Shown piece by piece: positions 1-50,257 of a stretch of DNA of 64,000 bases. Source of the stretch: Euglena gracilis. Its lineage: Eukaryota > Euglenida > Euglenophyceae > Euglenales. The stretch lies in assembly GCA_039621445.1 (NCBI GenBank), contig CP154956.1, positions 4,276,170 to 4,340,169 on the forward strand, written 5' to 3'. The stretch's first letter is position 1. Each line of letters starts with the position of its first letter. The position numbers and the translations under genes are program-made. The notes under the pieces were generated by a model. It was not told the DNA's origin. It saw only the letters and a list, made by a program, of their open reading frames with translations, and did not search any database.

Positions 1-374
1 AGCATGTTTGGGGGGGTAATTCCCTTACAAAAGCCAAACAGTCCCTTCATTTGCCCCTTGTGAGTAAACAATCCAAGCCAAATATTTTTTTTTGATGGGT
101 TGCTCATGGGTTGCCCCGACAGGCTCTTCGAAAGCCGAACACATTTTCCCTTGTATGAGAAGGCCTGGTGGGGGAGGTCGACCCTCCACCCACCAGGATG
201 GGGTGGCCAGGATGGGGGTGGGGGGGTGGTCGACCCCCACCCACCACCCATAGGGTTTGCGGAGACTCCCGTACAGCCCTGGGGGGGGGGGCGATGGAGG
301 GACCATAACACCGCTTACCGACCCCTCGGGGGGGGGGGAGTGACTGCCCCCCCCCCCCCCCCGCCCCACCACAG

Positions 375-443
375 GGGAGCTGACGGACCACACCAAGTCG
401 GCCATCATGACGGCGGAGACCCTCCTGCCGTGCAAGCAGGGCG
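375..443 (+). CDS. Candidate exon, unknown protein
   Basis: After CACAG at 370-374, the frame from GAG 377 reads ELTDHTKSAIMTAETLLPCK and then reaches GGCG before GTGCTC (444). Composition is that of an ordinary globular protein, unlike the translated C-rich flanks. The exon precedes the candidate exon at 706 and could be the N-terminal part of the FG/NPF-rich gene, but the phase does not match the next exon with these splice sites, so the join is unresolved. Confidence 0.4.
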
Positions 444-479
444 GTGCTCAAGGGAGGGGATTCTCTTTCTGTCTCGTAG

Positions 480-713
480 AAGGACCGCCCCTTGAGGACC
501 TCCTTGGGCCTGAGGACCTGCCAACTGCTGGTCCAGGGTTGGACGGGGTCAAAAATTAAAGACGCTGGAAACGTATTCCTTGATGTTTTGGGTGGACGGT
601 CCAAGGATGCCAGAAGTCACTTTTTCCCCTGCAGTCGACCCTTTTTTTGTCAGAATATGAGCTTTTTTTTCCCGGAATGGATAGTTTTTTTTATTATTAT
701 TAAAGGACCGCCC
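480..713 (+). repeat. GGACC-family interspersed repeat, copy 1
   Basis: Bounded on both sides by AAGGACCGCCC (about 481-491 and 703-713). Interior landmarks shared with the copies near 13067 and 18167 are a G-run followed by TCAAAAATTAAA, GGTGGACGGTCCAAGGATGCCAGAA, CCCC-x-x-x-GTCGAC and a T-rich end. It occupies most of the intron between candidate exons 375-443 and 706-797. Confidence 0.65.
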
Positions 714-797
714 TGTGTGCAAGTTCACCGTCACCCCGGATGGCAACACCAACATCATCCGCTGCGACGGGGTCGGCTTGGCGGGGCCCGAGCCAGG
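706..797 (+). CDS. Candidate exon, unknown protein
   Basis: Begins after TTAAAG (705) and ends before GTGCC (798). It reads DRPVCKFTVTPDGNTNII followed by RCDGVGLAGPEPG. This is balanced amino-acid usage that looks coding. The upstream intron contains a copy of the GGACC repeat family whose edge lies at the acceptor. I do not recognise the domain. It may belong to the long gene downstream. Confidence 0.45.
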
Positions 798-2183
798 GTG
801 CCAATGCCAAATGTCGGAAGGTTCTTCGTTATCGCGGGTTTTAGTGAATATATCGACCTGGCCGGATTTCTTTCTTGTGTTGGGCGAAATTATTGAAAAG
901 TAACGGAAGGCATTGATGCGTCATGCATTACACTTGATTCAATGCATGTATACTTCTTTACCGATATTTCTTTGCTGAAAAGCTGAAGGGTTTTCATTTG
1001 TTGCAATATTGGGCCTGGCAGAGATGGCGTGCCCTGCCCCTGACGCTTCACTACGGCCGTTGCCGCGCCGCCAAAGGGTGTGCACACCCGCACTGTCCCA
1101 GGCCAGCGTCAGACACCCAGATGTTGCTTTTGTTTAAAGTCGAATTACCATCGCTGAGAGCGACAGGGCTGTCACGAAAACAAACGACGCTCGACGTAGT
1201 CGTCCAGTCCATGCGAAGTTTCCCCTCGCCCACCAACCACCAAATGCATCCTCAAATATTGTTATGGAGGGTGTCAGGGCCATTTGGAAACATCGGAGGC
1301 CCTATGGGTAGTGATACTGGTTGTTTGGGGCCACCCACCAATCAACTACCTCAAAATCACTCAAAATCAGCCAAGAGGCCTGATAATTAGAATAAAATGA
1401 TAAATAATTAAGAATAAACTAATAATAATAGAATAATAAAATATTTTCGGCAACACCGGGCTCATTTTGGCACACCCCAACCCCTTTTGGACCAGATAAA
1501 AGCATGCTGCCATCCTTTGTGCTATTTAGCTGGTGGATCTTCCATTTAAACTGCGGGCATGCCGTCTTGGGCAACAGCGCAATTTCTCTCCTTTTGTATT
1601 TTATTTCCTGGCATATGGGTCCCATTTTTGAATTGTGGAAGGGATCCCGGGTTAGCTAGACCCGTCCCCCCTCTGATTTATGTGGTGAAGTTCCTCGGGT
1701 TGCATTTAGGTTCAATTCAAAAAAAATGGGACCCGTATCCCAGGAAGCAAAAAGGAGGGAATTCCATCAGAATGCCCAAAACGGCCCCTAAATCACATAA
1801 AACTTTGGGGACATGCCACCCCTGCGGAAATTGCAGAAAACTGTACATGGAAACCTGCTGCCCAAACAGCGCATTCTCTATTCATTTGACATTCTCTGAC
1901 TGTCAAATTTTTAAAATTTGGGCGGGTGAAGACAGACCCCCAACCTCGTGAACACCACCTGGCAGTGTTTTTGTGTATTTTTTGGATAATTTCTAATGCA
2001 CTGGGGGTCAAACCAGGCAGCACCAAAAAAAATGTCAGCATTTTGTCGAATTACCACAAAATTTGTCTCTCAAGGATATCAATCAAGCAAAATGAGAGCA
2101 ACCCACACATGGAGGGCTGAACGTTATAGGTTGAAATGTTGACTTTCAAAAAAGTGCATTTTGCAATTTCAAAAGTGCAAGTG

Positions 2184-2339
2184 CACCATTTGTGCACTTT
2201 ACACAAACGATGCAAAGTGCACCATTTGTGCACTTTGTGCAGATGGTCTGAGCACCCCACGCACCATTTGTGCACTTTACACAAATGATGCAAAGTGCAC
2301 CATTTGTGCACTTTGTGCAGATGGTCTGAGCACCCCGCG
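2184..2339 (+). repeat. Two-copy tandem repeat of 78 bp
   Basis: Units of about 78 bp (2184-2262, 2263-2339) built from GCACCATTTGTGCACTTT, ACACAAAYGATGCAAAGT and GCAGATGGTCTGAGCACCCC. The unit contains inverted TGCAAAGTGCA/TGTGCACTTT motifs, so each can fold. Intronic or intergenic. Confidence 0.8.
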
Positions 2340-3140
2340 TTCCACTTTCCTCCCCCATCACCAACCATTTTCCCAGGGGAACTGATTTTAAAAATTTTCA
2401 TTTGTCGCTTTCGACACAGGAGTTTTTTCATCTGGTGTTATGGTTCCTCCCTTCCCCACCTCCAGTCTTTCTTGTTCTTGCTCTCTCCAAGTGTACTGGT
2501 TGCCATCCTCCCTTTCTTTTTGGGACACATTGTTTAAACGTGCCTTCATAAGGTTTATCCGAAGCATAAATTGGAACGGGGTTTGGGTTTGGTGGATATT
2601 TCAGGACTAAGGAGCCAAATCAAATTTTTTCATCCAAAGATCAAAGGTGAGTGTCAAATTTTATTTCTTTTTGTTAATTTCTCTTTCCCCATATTCCCCC
2701 CCCCCCTTCTACCATTGTTTTGTCTGAAGCATCCATATTCCCTTTGGATGAAATATCTGGCCCAAAGGTGTGCGATTTCATTAAGTCAAGGCCATCAAGT
2801 CAGCAGAGCTTGAAATTTGCCAGAAAAAGTGCAAAAAATACCCCCCCCCAAATTTACCAAATCTAAAACATCGAAATAGGATGTTTCCCTGCATAACACC
2901 ATGTGGCCATGATTTTCATATTTCAAATTTGATTTCATCTTGGCAAACTTTTTGTCCATTTTTTTTGAATCCGAATATTCCTAAACTAACAAGAAAATAT
3001 TGTCTTTTTGGCCTTTTTGCCCCGCCCGTATCCCCAGAAATGCTAGAACTCGAGTATTTTTTTGTTGCTTTGCCCCTGTAATTCTTTGTCTCGTTCTCCA
3101 ACTGTGGTGCTTGCAAGCTTGCAAGCTTCCCGTGTTGCAG

Positions 3141-3231
3141 CCATGGGCAGCCCCTCCCCGGCACCGACCCCCCTGCAGCCCCAGCCAGGCCCTCAGGATT
3201 CCTCCCTCCAAGCAAAGGATAATTCGTCAAA
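3141..3231 (+). CDS. Candidate Pro/Gln-rich exon
   Basis: Follows GTGTTGCAG (3140) and reads MGSPSPAPTPLQPQPGPQ, then DSSLQAKDN. It starts in phase 1, like most exons of the FG/NPF-rich gene, and has the same Pro/Ser/Gln bias. The donor is unclear; the nearest GT is at about 3232. Sequence between 800 and 3140 shows no gene, apart from the tandem repeat at 2184-2339. Confidence 0.4.
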
Positions 3232-4927
3232 CCCGCCAGAAAACTATGCCAAAAAGTTCTCATTGTTTGAACGCTGCATATTTTGTGCATTCTTTTAAGA
3301 ACTCTTTCCAGCAAAAAAAGCACACAAAATTGAGCAAAGGAGCGTATTTTTCAAAAAAATCCAAAATCGAAAAACATAAAAGACACAGCAAAAACAACCG
3401 CGGCACATAGTGGAACTTAGGTGGCCGAATTCGCACTTAAGGGTTTTTTTTTCCGTTGAAATGGGCGCATTTGCGCAAATGCGCAAATTTTACGTAACCC
3501 CTGGGACCCTGTACCCTGACACCCGGAACACGATTTAAGAACCGTTACACCCCTGTATTGGAGGGGATTAACTCCCAGAAGTTTGGTGTGAATGCTGCTT
3601 ACCAGGTGACGCTAATAGGGCTGAGGGTAAGATTTGTGCTGTTGTACATCAAACGGGAGAGAGAGGCACACACCCCTTGTTACGACACTTGGAAATGGTG
3701 CTGGCGTGCTGGCTGAACTGGCTTGGATACTACCGCCACTGGTAAGAACACACGGAGCCTCATTAGATCACACACCAGCCGGCCGTTAGACCACGTCAGC
3801 CAGCCGTTACGCAACTTATTTGTGTTTGTGGGCGCATTTGCGAAAATTAAAAAAAATTGTGTTTGTGGAGGGATTAGTGGAAGGATTTGTTTGACCAGTT
3901 GTTTTATGTCATCATCAGCAACTTAAAATGCAGTAGAGCATGCAACTTTGGCTTGTCTGGGATTTGCTGGGACTCGAGGAAAGATGCGAGAATTAGGAGG
4001 GCAAAATATGGAAAAAACCTTTTCAAGGGCTTTGCAAAATCCTTTGAAAAATCCAGGATTCCAGCGAAAACCTGATAGATAACCTCCAACACACTTATGG
4101 GTTTGACAATTAAGCTACAGCTCACCAACATGCTTAAGGGTTTGACATTTAGGCTACAGCTCATCTACTGCTCCTCTGGCTTCATTTTGGTCATTTGAAT
4201 GGATGCAAACCGTGAATGGTAATGTAGATATGGTGCACTTTTGTCAAGAATAATTCTTTTTAGCAGGAAAGCATCATTTGCATTGCCAGTTCGTTTCTAC
4301 GTCCACTGCTTTGGGTCTGTTTCCAGCCCAAATTTAGGGTGGATTGAGGATTTGATCGCAAAAAAAAAATAGTCAATTTTTGAATTAGAGATGTAATTCG
4401 AATGGACTTAATCAGGCGCATTTGCATCATGGATAACATCCTTGCACAGCATTCTTGACGTGCAAGGGTACCAATGGAGGATACTCTCCATCGGTGTCAA
4501 ACAATGGCCCCTCAGATGCTTCAACGCACAATCCAATCCCAGGAGGTGGATATTTCTCAAATTTCTCTAAGTTTGCATGCAATTTTTGCTCAATTATTTC
4601 ATGTTGGATATTTTGAGGTGCCTTGTTCACGACCCCACCCCCGATGATTGTTTAAATGTTTCTGCACCCTACACCTCGAGTTTGAAAGACATCAGAATAG
4701 TTTGTATGCAATCTTGGACGAGCAGCAGTGAGGAATTTCTGATTTAGGTCAGGGAGGTATTTTCAGAAGGATGAGGAAGTCAAGTCATTCTTCCAATGAC
4801 AAAATTGCATTTGTCCAGGCTTTCAGTTTACGCTATAAATTTTGGTATTACACCACCGGTCGAGTTTCTGTCAAAATCGCAACCGGAAAAGCACATCGAC
4901 ACACCGACCTGCCGGGCCTGCCCCCAG

Positions 4928-41363
<36,436 letters not shown>

Positions 41364-43141
41364 GAGCCGCCTCCAAAGCAACAGTTTTGCACGCTTTTCT
41401 GCCGCACAGCGCTGTTGTTTCGGACGAGCGCGATGTGATTTTCGAGTCACAACCAAAACTCATGACTACGATTTGTTCCCGGCGACCATTTCGGTTGCAC
41501 GTTGAACTCCATCTGTCAGCTTGATACACTGAACATTGTGAGAACCTTTGACTTCTGCTGTGACAGATATTGGCTAGATTTCAGCAGGACTGGCGAGGCA
41601 AGAGATAAAACGGCTTGATGCAGGTGATCTTTTGTCTTTGGATGCCTTACGAAAGCGTCATGAGTGGTTTCAAAAATCTAGCCCCCCCCCCCCCGGCTCA
41701 TTGGCGTGGGTCAAATACAGTTTCAAAATTCAAAAGGCCGCAGGCCAAGTTGGGGCTTATTTGGTGGAAAGAAATGAGCGGGGCGGGGGGGGGGGGCAGT
41801 AAGGAGGATGCGAGAGTTTCAACCTCCTGAAGAAACAGGCCTCGGGCTTGTTTTTGGTTCATTGCTAAAAACATTCAGGAAGGTTCAGAAAATTACCTAA
41901 ATCCCAATTCAAGTATGAAAAATGAAAATATTTAAGTCATCAAGTTGTTTTTGTATTTTGCAGGACAATCAGTATGAAGCAATCAATTCCCCCCTCCTCC
42001 TTACATAGAAATTTGGCACCCTGAAGTTAGCGTTCGGCGCTGTTGGACCCCATTTTTAGGTTTTTGTTTCACTTTGCACATGGCCCCTCGAAATTCTTAA
42101 CATGCAAACTTGGCCTCACACGGTTGGCCCCCCTTAATTGCAGCCCGGGGGGGGGGGGATTTTGATCCTGTCCTCCAAAGGAATGACAAAGTCCTTGAAA
42201 AAACAATGACTCCACCAACAGGGGGTTTAGCGTTCAATACAGTTTTTGCCTGTCCCATGGAGGTTGGCAAAGAAAACAGTCCCCTTCCAGCTTCATTCTT
42301 TGGAAGATGAATGCTGTGTTTTTCCTTTTTTCGATGGGACGTTTCCATCATCATGGCACCCCCCTCCACAAGTAATCATCCCTCCCACCACAATGTAGTA
42401 AAACCGAAGAAGAAGGATGCACCGCAAACGTCAGGGAAAAAATCTCAAGAATCGATAAGAGGAAATCAGAGTAAATCTCTAAAAGAGCATCAATCGGTAA
42501 GAAAGCCCGAAAATACAAAAAAAACAAAAATACAAAAAATGCAAAAAAATACAAAAAAAATACAAAAATTTACAAAATATATAAAGCAAAAAATACAAAA
42601 AAATACAAAAAAAAAAACGGACCTGGAGGCGTGGTGGAATTGACCGAACGGGTGAAAATCCAGACAAAATGCTAAAAATTGTAGCCTCCCACCGTCAAAC
42701 GAACACTAAGGCAAAAGTTTGCGGTCTGAATAGGGGCTTCGTTGGACAATGAAGCCCCTGTTCGACATTGTTGCTAGACATGAAAGGTGTTGCAAAGAAT
42801 GTCCTTGGATTCAAAACAACGAAACCATTTGACCTATAATTCGAAGGAGCATTGATTCCAACATATGGCAATGAAATTTGTCCAGAGAGGGCGTCCAAAC
42901 GCCGAGGAGCCAGAGAGACTGCTTATCCACAGGAAATTTTTTCTTAAGGCGCCTTAAAAAAAAAGTCGTGAATGCCTTAAAACTCGTCAATTTTTTTTGG
43001 CCAAAATGCCTAAAAAATTCCCAATATTTTTTAAAAAAAATTCTGTAAAAAAATCTGGCCCAGGATTTGAAATGAAGAACAAAGGTGCGCCAAATAACGC
43101 ATTCGAATTGGTTGTTTGCCGTGTGGCGCGCGCCCCCACAC

Positions 43142-43313
43142 TTGCCCCTGGGCAGGCCCATCGGAGCACCGCTGGGCGCAGCGGAGGGCATCGGACTGCC
43201 GCCCTGGAAGGGCGACGCCTGGAACGGCGCCCCCATCCCCACGCCCGTGCCCATGCCAGTCCCCGACATGCCATTGCCCACCGATCCCCTCTCTCTCCGG
43301 GTGGAGGGGGCTA
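43142..43313 (-). pseudogene. Inverted copy of FG/NPF-rich exon 40421-40592
   Basis: Same peptide as the left-arm exon, with intact acceptor and donor on the - strand. Downstream on this strand is 495 bp of right-arm sequence (to 42647) and then the spacer, where no copy of the terminal exon exists. The copy therefore lacks its normal 3' end. Whether it is transcribed is unknown. Confidence 0.65.
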
Positions 43314-43652
43314 CTGCACACTTTCAAAAACTAATCCGCAACGAATGGGGAACAAACCCCACAGTCGGTCGGTCACACCAGCCACCAGCCCCGAGGGGAG
43401 GGAGTCAAGTGGTCCAGCCAGCACCCCCGGAAAGCGGATAGGAGGTGATGGCTGGAAAAAAAGATGCTGGCTGGCTGGATCCCCTGGGGGTAGTTTGAGA
43501 AAGGCTTCAGAAATTCCCTGCCAGCCGCTCAGCCCAAAATGGCCCGGGGATAAGACCGGTTCTTCAGAAAAACTTTCTTCCCACACAAGCAGCCACCTTT
43601 GGCCGTTTCTGGCCAACCCAAACACCACCCCATCGAACACCAGTCAGTCACC

Positions 43653-43835
43653 CCCTCGGGGATGGGGCAGGACCACCGCCGGGCAATAGCATGGCCCCCA
43701 TCCCCATCCCCATGCCCATGCCCATGCCGCCGGCCGCACCGGGGTTGTTGAACGGCGACGTGGGGTCGAATGGGGTCTGGGCCGGGGCCGCAGCGGGCGG
43801 AGGGGCGCTGGAGAATGGGGACCGGCTGCTGAAGA
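43653..43835 (-). pseudogene. Inverted copy of FG/NPF-rich exon 39899-40081
   Basis: Identical 97-codon frame to the left arm around the Gly-Met repeat exon. Splice sites are conserved. It is part of the 3'-truncated duplicate of the gene on the - strand. Confidence 0.65.
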
Positions 43836-44033
43836 CTGCCGCGGCCGGCCGCCTGCGTTGTGGTTGTCTGCTTCCCGCGGACACCGTTTTGTCCCGCGAA
43901 CATACACTTGGCGGAGAAGGGAATGGGAGGTGCGGCCACATGAGATTGGAAATTTTACGATGGCCACGTTCATCCCCATAAAATGATTGTTATCCCAAAG
44001 CTGCTTTTTGTACAATTTTCTCCATCAAATGGA

Positions 44034-44682
<649 letters not shown>

Positions 44683-45118
44683 GGTGATTGTGATCCCTGG
44701 TCAGGAGGATGATAGAAAACCTGATCAGGGTTTAACATTTGGGGTCCCATCTTCTTCAGGGAAATCATTTTGATGGGTGTGTCTGATTGATGTCGATCTG
44801 TGCCAAGGGGCAAAGCTGAATGCAGCAGAGGTGAGGGCGACTGACTCCAGCTTTCGCCAGACATGACTTCGATCACCCCTTAGCTTTTAACAAACCACGT
44901 GGGTGGATCACCATACGAACATACTGGTGTAATGCCGTTGGGTACCTGGCTCTTACCAAAGAGCCAGCCACATGCCCGGGCAGCTGGGAGCATGGACACC
45001 ATCCAACGTTGCTACACGGGGACCTGAAGCACATCTGGAAACTGTTGATATTGGTTGGGGACCGTTTGAATATTGGAGGGTTTGCGAGATTTGTGAGCAT
45101 CGAGAACACCTTTCCATC

Positions 45119-45360
45119 ATAACCCCCCCCTAATTGAAGCGCGGGTGCGCTTATATAGCTGACTTCCGTCTCTGGCGGCGGGGGGTGCGCTTTTATTTGG
45201 ACCCTTCCTGCCGGTTTTTGTTGATTTCTTTTTAAAATCCCATCAAAATGGGGCGTGCGCTTGTAGTGGACTGCCGCCTTCGACGGCGGGGGTGCGCTTT
45301 TATTGGGACCCTGCGCTTATAGCGGCCCCGCGCCTCTATTTGGGGGGGGGGGCGGGTTTA
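45119..45360. mobile_element. MITE-like element rich in GTGCGCTT motifs (right arm)
   Basis: Reverse complement of 38566-38805, with a small difference near 45155 (TATATAGCTGAC in place of the expected TATAGCGGAC). Confidence 0.6.
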
Positions 45361-47649
45361 GTCTTCTATACTGCTGTCGAAATGGTTTAGTGGCCATATG
45401 TCTTCCTATTGAACACTCTTTCGTGGTACGCCAAAATATGGGGAAAGTGCAGTTGACAGAGCTTCACAGTTTGGGAAGGCGTTGTGGCCATTCGTTGTGC
45501 AAGTGATGCCGCACACAGCGTTGTCTCAGCCAACCTGCCTGCCCAGTCCAGCCCCAGCAGCTCAAGCTCGGATGGATTGCGAAGAACATTCGTGGGCCAA
45601 CCAACTCACCACGGAGCAGACTTCGTGCTGCTGTGCCCCAACGAAGCCTGGGGTCCATGCTTGAGTTCCCAGAGGAAGTTTGCAAAAAATTGAAGGGGTA
45701 TGAAGATTCTTGACGCGGCAGGGGAATGAAGTATTCTGCAACAGGGTGTATTTTGTAAAAATAAAAAATAGCAAACGTTAGCAAATTGCAGTAGAGAATT
45801 TCAAACTCTTAGATTTTCCAGGGTGTGCCAGCAATTCCACGGCGAAGATGCTCCGCCGGCTGCACACCAAGACCGGCTGCGCAGATGTGACCCCCAAGAC
45901 GATGGAGTGATGGAGTGACGATGGAGTGATGACAATCGCTGCTGCTTTTTGGTTTTTGAAGGCAGCAACACACATGGAACCGGCAAACCTCAACCTCGCC
46001 CTGTCCTAAACATACGACTGCACACATGGATACCCAAATGAGGTAGAAGGTTTATCAGGAGAACTGCCGAAACTTCCATCATAACATCAAACACCTTGCA
46101 GCATATGCCGGTTTCGGAAACGATGCTGAACAACGGGCCAAAGTTGCAAATGTGGTTCTGGGCGGCATACCACTCCAAAATTCCATTCTCACACATCCGA
46201 AGTTTACCTCCCAAAGTGTCTGCATACAACCTCAAAGCACTGTCCATCCACTCTGTCTGCACTGTGGAGTGGAATGAGCATTATTGCTTCCGCTGTTGGA
46301 AATCACCATGTGACAGGTCATGGTGGGCATTTTTTTGTTTATTTTATGCCAGCATGCAAAAAAAAACAACCATTAAATCTTCACTAATCTTCACTAAGCA
46401 ACGTAATCATCACTAATCTTCCCCGTAATCATCACAAATTTAAATTCCTGCTACTGCTGCACTTGCTGACTTGTCTGGGGCAGGAAACCAATTGCGCAAA
46501 TTTTCATAAAGTTATAATTCTGGGGTATCATATCAAGCTTATTTTCTCTCCCCGTATCTTAAAACGAGTTTATGCCAAATTGATCCAAAAGTCTGATGAA
46601 TGTTAATGACAAAAATGTGTGCTTGTTTGACACGTTTTGGGGGTCAAACTTTTTTTCCATTCTAGACTGTTAGCAGTGGGCTTCAAAAGTCAGTTTTTAG
46701 ATAGGTTTGGGTTTCAGGAGTCAATGTTGTCATTTACAAAAAGTCCGCAAATGCGCACTCTGACAAAAGAAAAAATGCTTAATTGTGAGTTGTGCCGCCC
46801 AAGATCCACCATTGGGAGGAGGCCCAATTTGTGAATGAGGCGGTGGTAGAGCGTGAGGGGTGGAAGACCTGAACATGGTGTTGGCCAGCTGTTGCGCCCC
46901 GATGCTTGCGCACTGGCTGTTTGTGATGCCTCTGCACTTTGTTGCCCTCTAAAGGGATTCTCCTGTTCGTCGCTGGTGAGAATTACAGCTCATCCCCAAA
47001 GCTGATGTTCCCTTGACAATGCAACCATGCTTTGTTTTGTGGGGTTTTTTTGCAAAGCACCAATTTTTTTGCACCCTTAAATGGATTGAAAGAAGGGTCT
47101 CCCGAGCACGCCCCCATGTGGTTGGGGGGGACCTTCCTCCCCAGTCTTTAATAAGATCCTTTCTTCCGGTGTGTGTACAATTCAAATGCGTGCTTGGGGC
47201 CAATGCTTGCACTTTGGGGCCATGATTGACATTTTTTAATTATTGATTGGATAGGTGAGATTGAGATGAAGTGATGAGGTTGGATTATTGAGTTACCTAA
47301 CCTATGCTATGCTCAATCTACGTTGTTTGTTTTCATGAAAATTTGCCAAGGAGGGCATGTTGGCCCTCTTTATTTCTCACCGCAGCGCCTGTGCCAATGC
47401 CCCTCATTTCGCTTGCCGTTGGACCCAACCTACGGCGTCGTTGTACGCACATAGGAATAACATGTCCGCATCTGAGTACGCCTTGCCAGTTCGCTTTGGT
47501 GTTGTCATGTTTTTGTGTTCTAAAAAGAATGCAGCATTTTTGCCACATTTCATTTTAACCTTCAAACAACATTAACAATATCACTCAATGTTTGCCACCG
47601 AAGCTCTCGTTGAACTCTCTTGCCATGAATGTTCCTGGGTTTTTGAAAG

Positions 47650-48067
47650 TAAACCCCCCCCTAATAATCCCCCCCCAAAATATTCCCCCCCCCCAAATAT
47701 CCCCCCCCCCCCTTGGGGTCCGACTTCGGCCGCCGAAATAATCCCCCCCCCCCTGTTCCGGGCCGAAGGCCCGGATTTTTGACCTGAAAATGTCGGTAAA
47801 AATCACAATTTCTGACAACAAATTATGAAAAAAATGGATTTTTCTGGCTCATCTGACCTCCAAAAAATGGTAAATTTCACAAGAAAGTGCAAAAAATGAC
47901 CCCAAAGGGCGGTTTTGGGTGCTATTTTGGGTTTTACGGGACTTCGAAAAATTTCGAAAATTTTGGGAAAATAATACCCCCCCCCCCAAATAATACCCCC
48001 CCCTCGGGCCGGGACTTCGGGCGAAAAAATAATACCCCGGGGGGGGTATTATTTGGGGGGGGGTTTA
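47650..48067. mobile_element. Element with C-run/AATA repeats, right-arm copy
   Basis: Counterpart of 35856-36279. Its 5' side differs: the units read CCCCCCAAATA, AATATTCC and AATAATCC instead of perfect AATACC, so the G-run units have diverged or been miscalled between arms. Confidence 0.6.
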
Positions 48068-48509
48068 GTAACTGTGTCGGATTTTATTTTTTTGGATTCA
48101 GACTAAATTTATTGTTGGTTGTGGATTTTCCACGAGAATAAATGGCCATCCTATGGCACATTTTTTTGCACGTCCTCATTCTGGGATTACAATCCAACTC
48201 TGCTCATTTGTGGATTGATTGTTGTTTAAACCACTTTGCCAACCAACAATTTGTTTTCAGGGTGGGGAAAATGCAGGTTACATATTTTTTGTAATTTATT
48301 GTAACAAATTGTAAAAATTTGTATTTTTTTGCATAATTTGCATTTTTATGATGAAAATTATCTGAAAAATTGCATTTTGTTCTTTTTTATTTTCCTATTT
48401 TGGGGGGGCACAGGCAAATTGCCCACTGGCCAACTGGAAGTTACACACCACTCATTTTTGGACCAATGCATACTACGAAAGATTGCGGTCCAATGCCATC
48501 GACCAGGCT

Positions 48510-48804
48510 GTTTTTTACCAACCCCAGGGGGAGGTGGAGTCCAGAGTGCCTTGGGGTGCCTGCCCAGGCGGGCATTCCCCCCCAGGGGGTTCGTATTTCG
48601 GCCTGCGCCCAGGCAAATTCCTTCGAAAATAGGCCATTTTTGCTCTTTTCATTTTCGCTCCCCGGCGCCTTCGGCGCTGGGGTCTGTGCTGGGGCACTTT
48701 TGGCCGTGTGCCCTACCCCCCACGGGGGGGATCGGATCGGGAGTGCCTTGGAGGGCCTGCACAGGCAGGCACCCCCGGGGTGGGGTCGGCAACACATTAA
48801 AAAA
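48510..48804. mobile_element. MITE-like element, same family, copy 3 (right arm)
   Basis: Reverse complement of 35117-35411, carried by the palindrome. The last positions differ slightly in A-run length (AAAAAAGC). Confidence 0.7.
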
Positions 48805-49342
48805 GCTTGCCATCGACGCCATTCACCACCAAAAGCCGCCACTTCCGGCTTTGTGGCTGCCAGCACTTGTCAGCAGTGGCAGTAGTGGATGAAATGTCAC
48901 ATATGTTTAGTCATGATTTCACCGTGCACAACAACAATTGCACGTGGTGGGAAATGGCAGCGCTTCAGTCCCCATCCACAACCCCATTGTCCCCATCATA
49001 ATATCCCTCCACCATTTCCCTCAGCCGCGCCATCACTTATTCACAGCTTGTCCCCCTGAGAATTTCACATTTGGATTGAATGGACATTTGGCTCACGGCG
49101 CGCTCAACCCCGCTTCCGTCTGAATATGTACCTGAGTGTCTCCATCAGTCAGTTTTTGAATAATCGCATAAAGTTAGAGACAAATGAGGACTTTAATATC
49201 GAATTGATCATTGAGCAAAACGCGGCATGGGCAAATGCGACACGTGGGAAATGAATCTGTGGAATGAAAGGTATTGACTAGCAAAAGTGAGAAAGCTGGT
49301 AGAATAAATCTGTCAAAAAGAAGACCCTCTCTGCCTTATCAG

Positions 49343-49455
49343 ATGGGGCACCTCATCCGCAAGAAGCGGGAACTTCAGGAGGTGTATGAGTCCCTGCAGG
49401 CGTTCAACGTGCAGCTGCAATGCGCCCTGAAGCACAAGAAGGAGGGCCTGCTCCT
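49343..49455 (+). CDS. Coiled-coil exon candidate (right arm; left copy 34466-34578, - strand)
   Basis: After CTGCCTTATCAG (49342) the frame reads MGHLIRKKRELQEVYESLQA and then FNVQLQCALKHKKEGLLL, an amphipathic charged helix. The donor is not fixed; the nearest GT is at about 49481. Same strand and character as the exon at 51723, so it may be an upstream exon of that gene. No family recognised. Confidence 0.4.
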
Positions 49456-50257
49456 TTCTCACCCCCCCGCCTCAGGCCATGTGTGCACATGGGAGTGGGC
49501 GACGACCGAAGATGCATTGAATTGTGGCTGGGTTGGTCAAGTCACTCATGTGGGAAGCCTGAAATCCAAACACAAGTGGTCGGGCACGAGGGCCGATTCT
49601 CAGAAACCAGAATTAGAAATTTGGATCAATTACATTTTACGCACGTTTGGGCAAAAATTGCCAAAAAAAATTCGGAACCAAGCACCGAGAGAAAAAAAAA
49701 TGACCGTTTGGGAGGGGTCTGGGTTTGGGATCGTTCCGGAGGGTTGACCCGAAGACTGGTCTGAGCAGACAAACGACGCGCATGACATGGTGGTAATCTC
49801 TGCCCCTTTTGGGTGTTATTTGAACGTAAAAAACCCACGGGTGCGTCGTGGCCTAAACCTGTGATGAGTGACGGATGGCCACACCCTCATCTTGCTTCAC
49901 TCAACTTCCATGCAAGCTCCCTTTTTGATTTTATCATTTACTTTTCCTTTGACTTTTGGGCCTGTTACCACACTTGACCTTGTTTGAAAATCATAGTAAA
50001 AATCATTCATACATGAAAGTTTCGGCATCAACGTCACGGCGATACCCCATCATTGGCATCTGTAGGGCCAAGGCAGAACGCATTCTTGTCATCAGTCGCA
50101 AAGAGGAGGCATTTCTGGGGCTGGGAAGGCGGCAATCTGGCGGCAACACTGGCAATAGGGCTACCCTTTTTCCCTTGGGCCGAGAGATCAATTCTTCCCA
50201 CGTTGGTGGGGGGCGCAGTCACGAACCGGTTTGGATTTTGTGCTGCAATACCCTGTG

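Noticed and set aside
48329-49000. Cys/Gly/Pro-rich 187-codon frame on the + strand (and its left-arm partner)
   Set aside because: It is the translation of the MITE-like element, as shown by similar peptides from the other family copy at 15903-16200.
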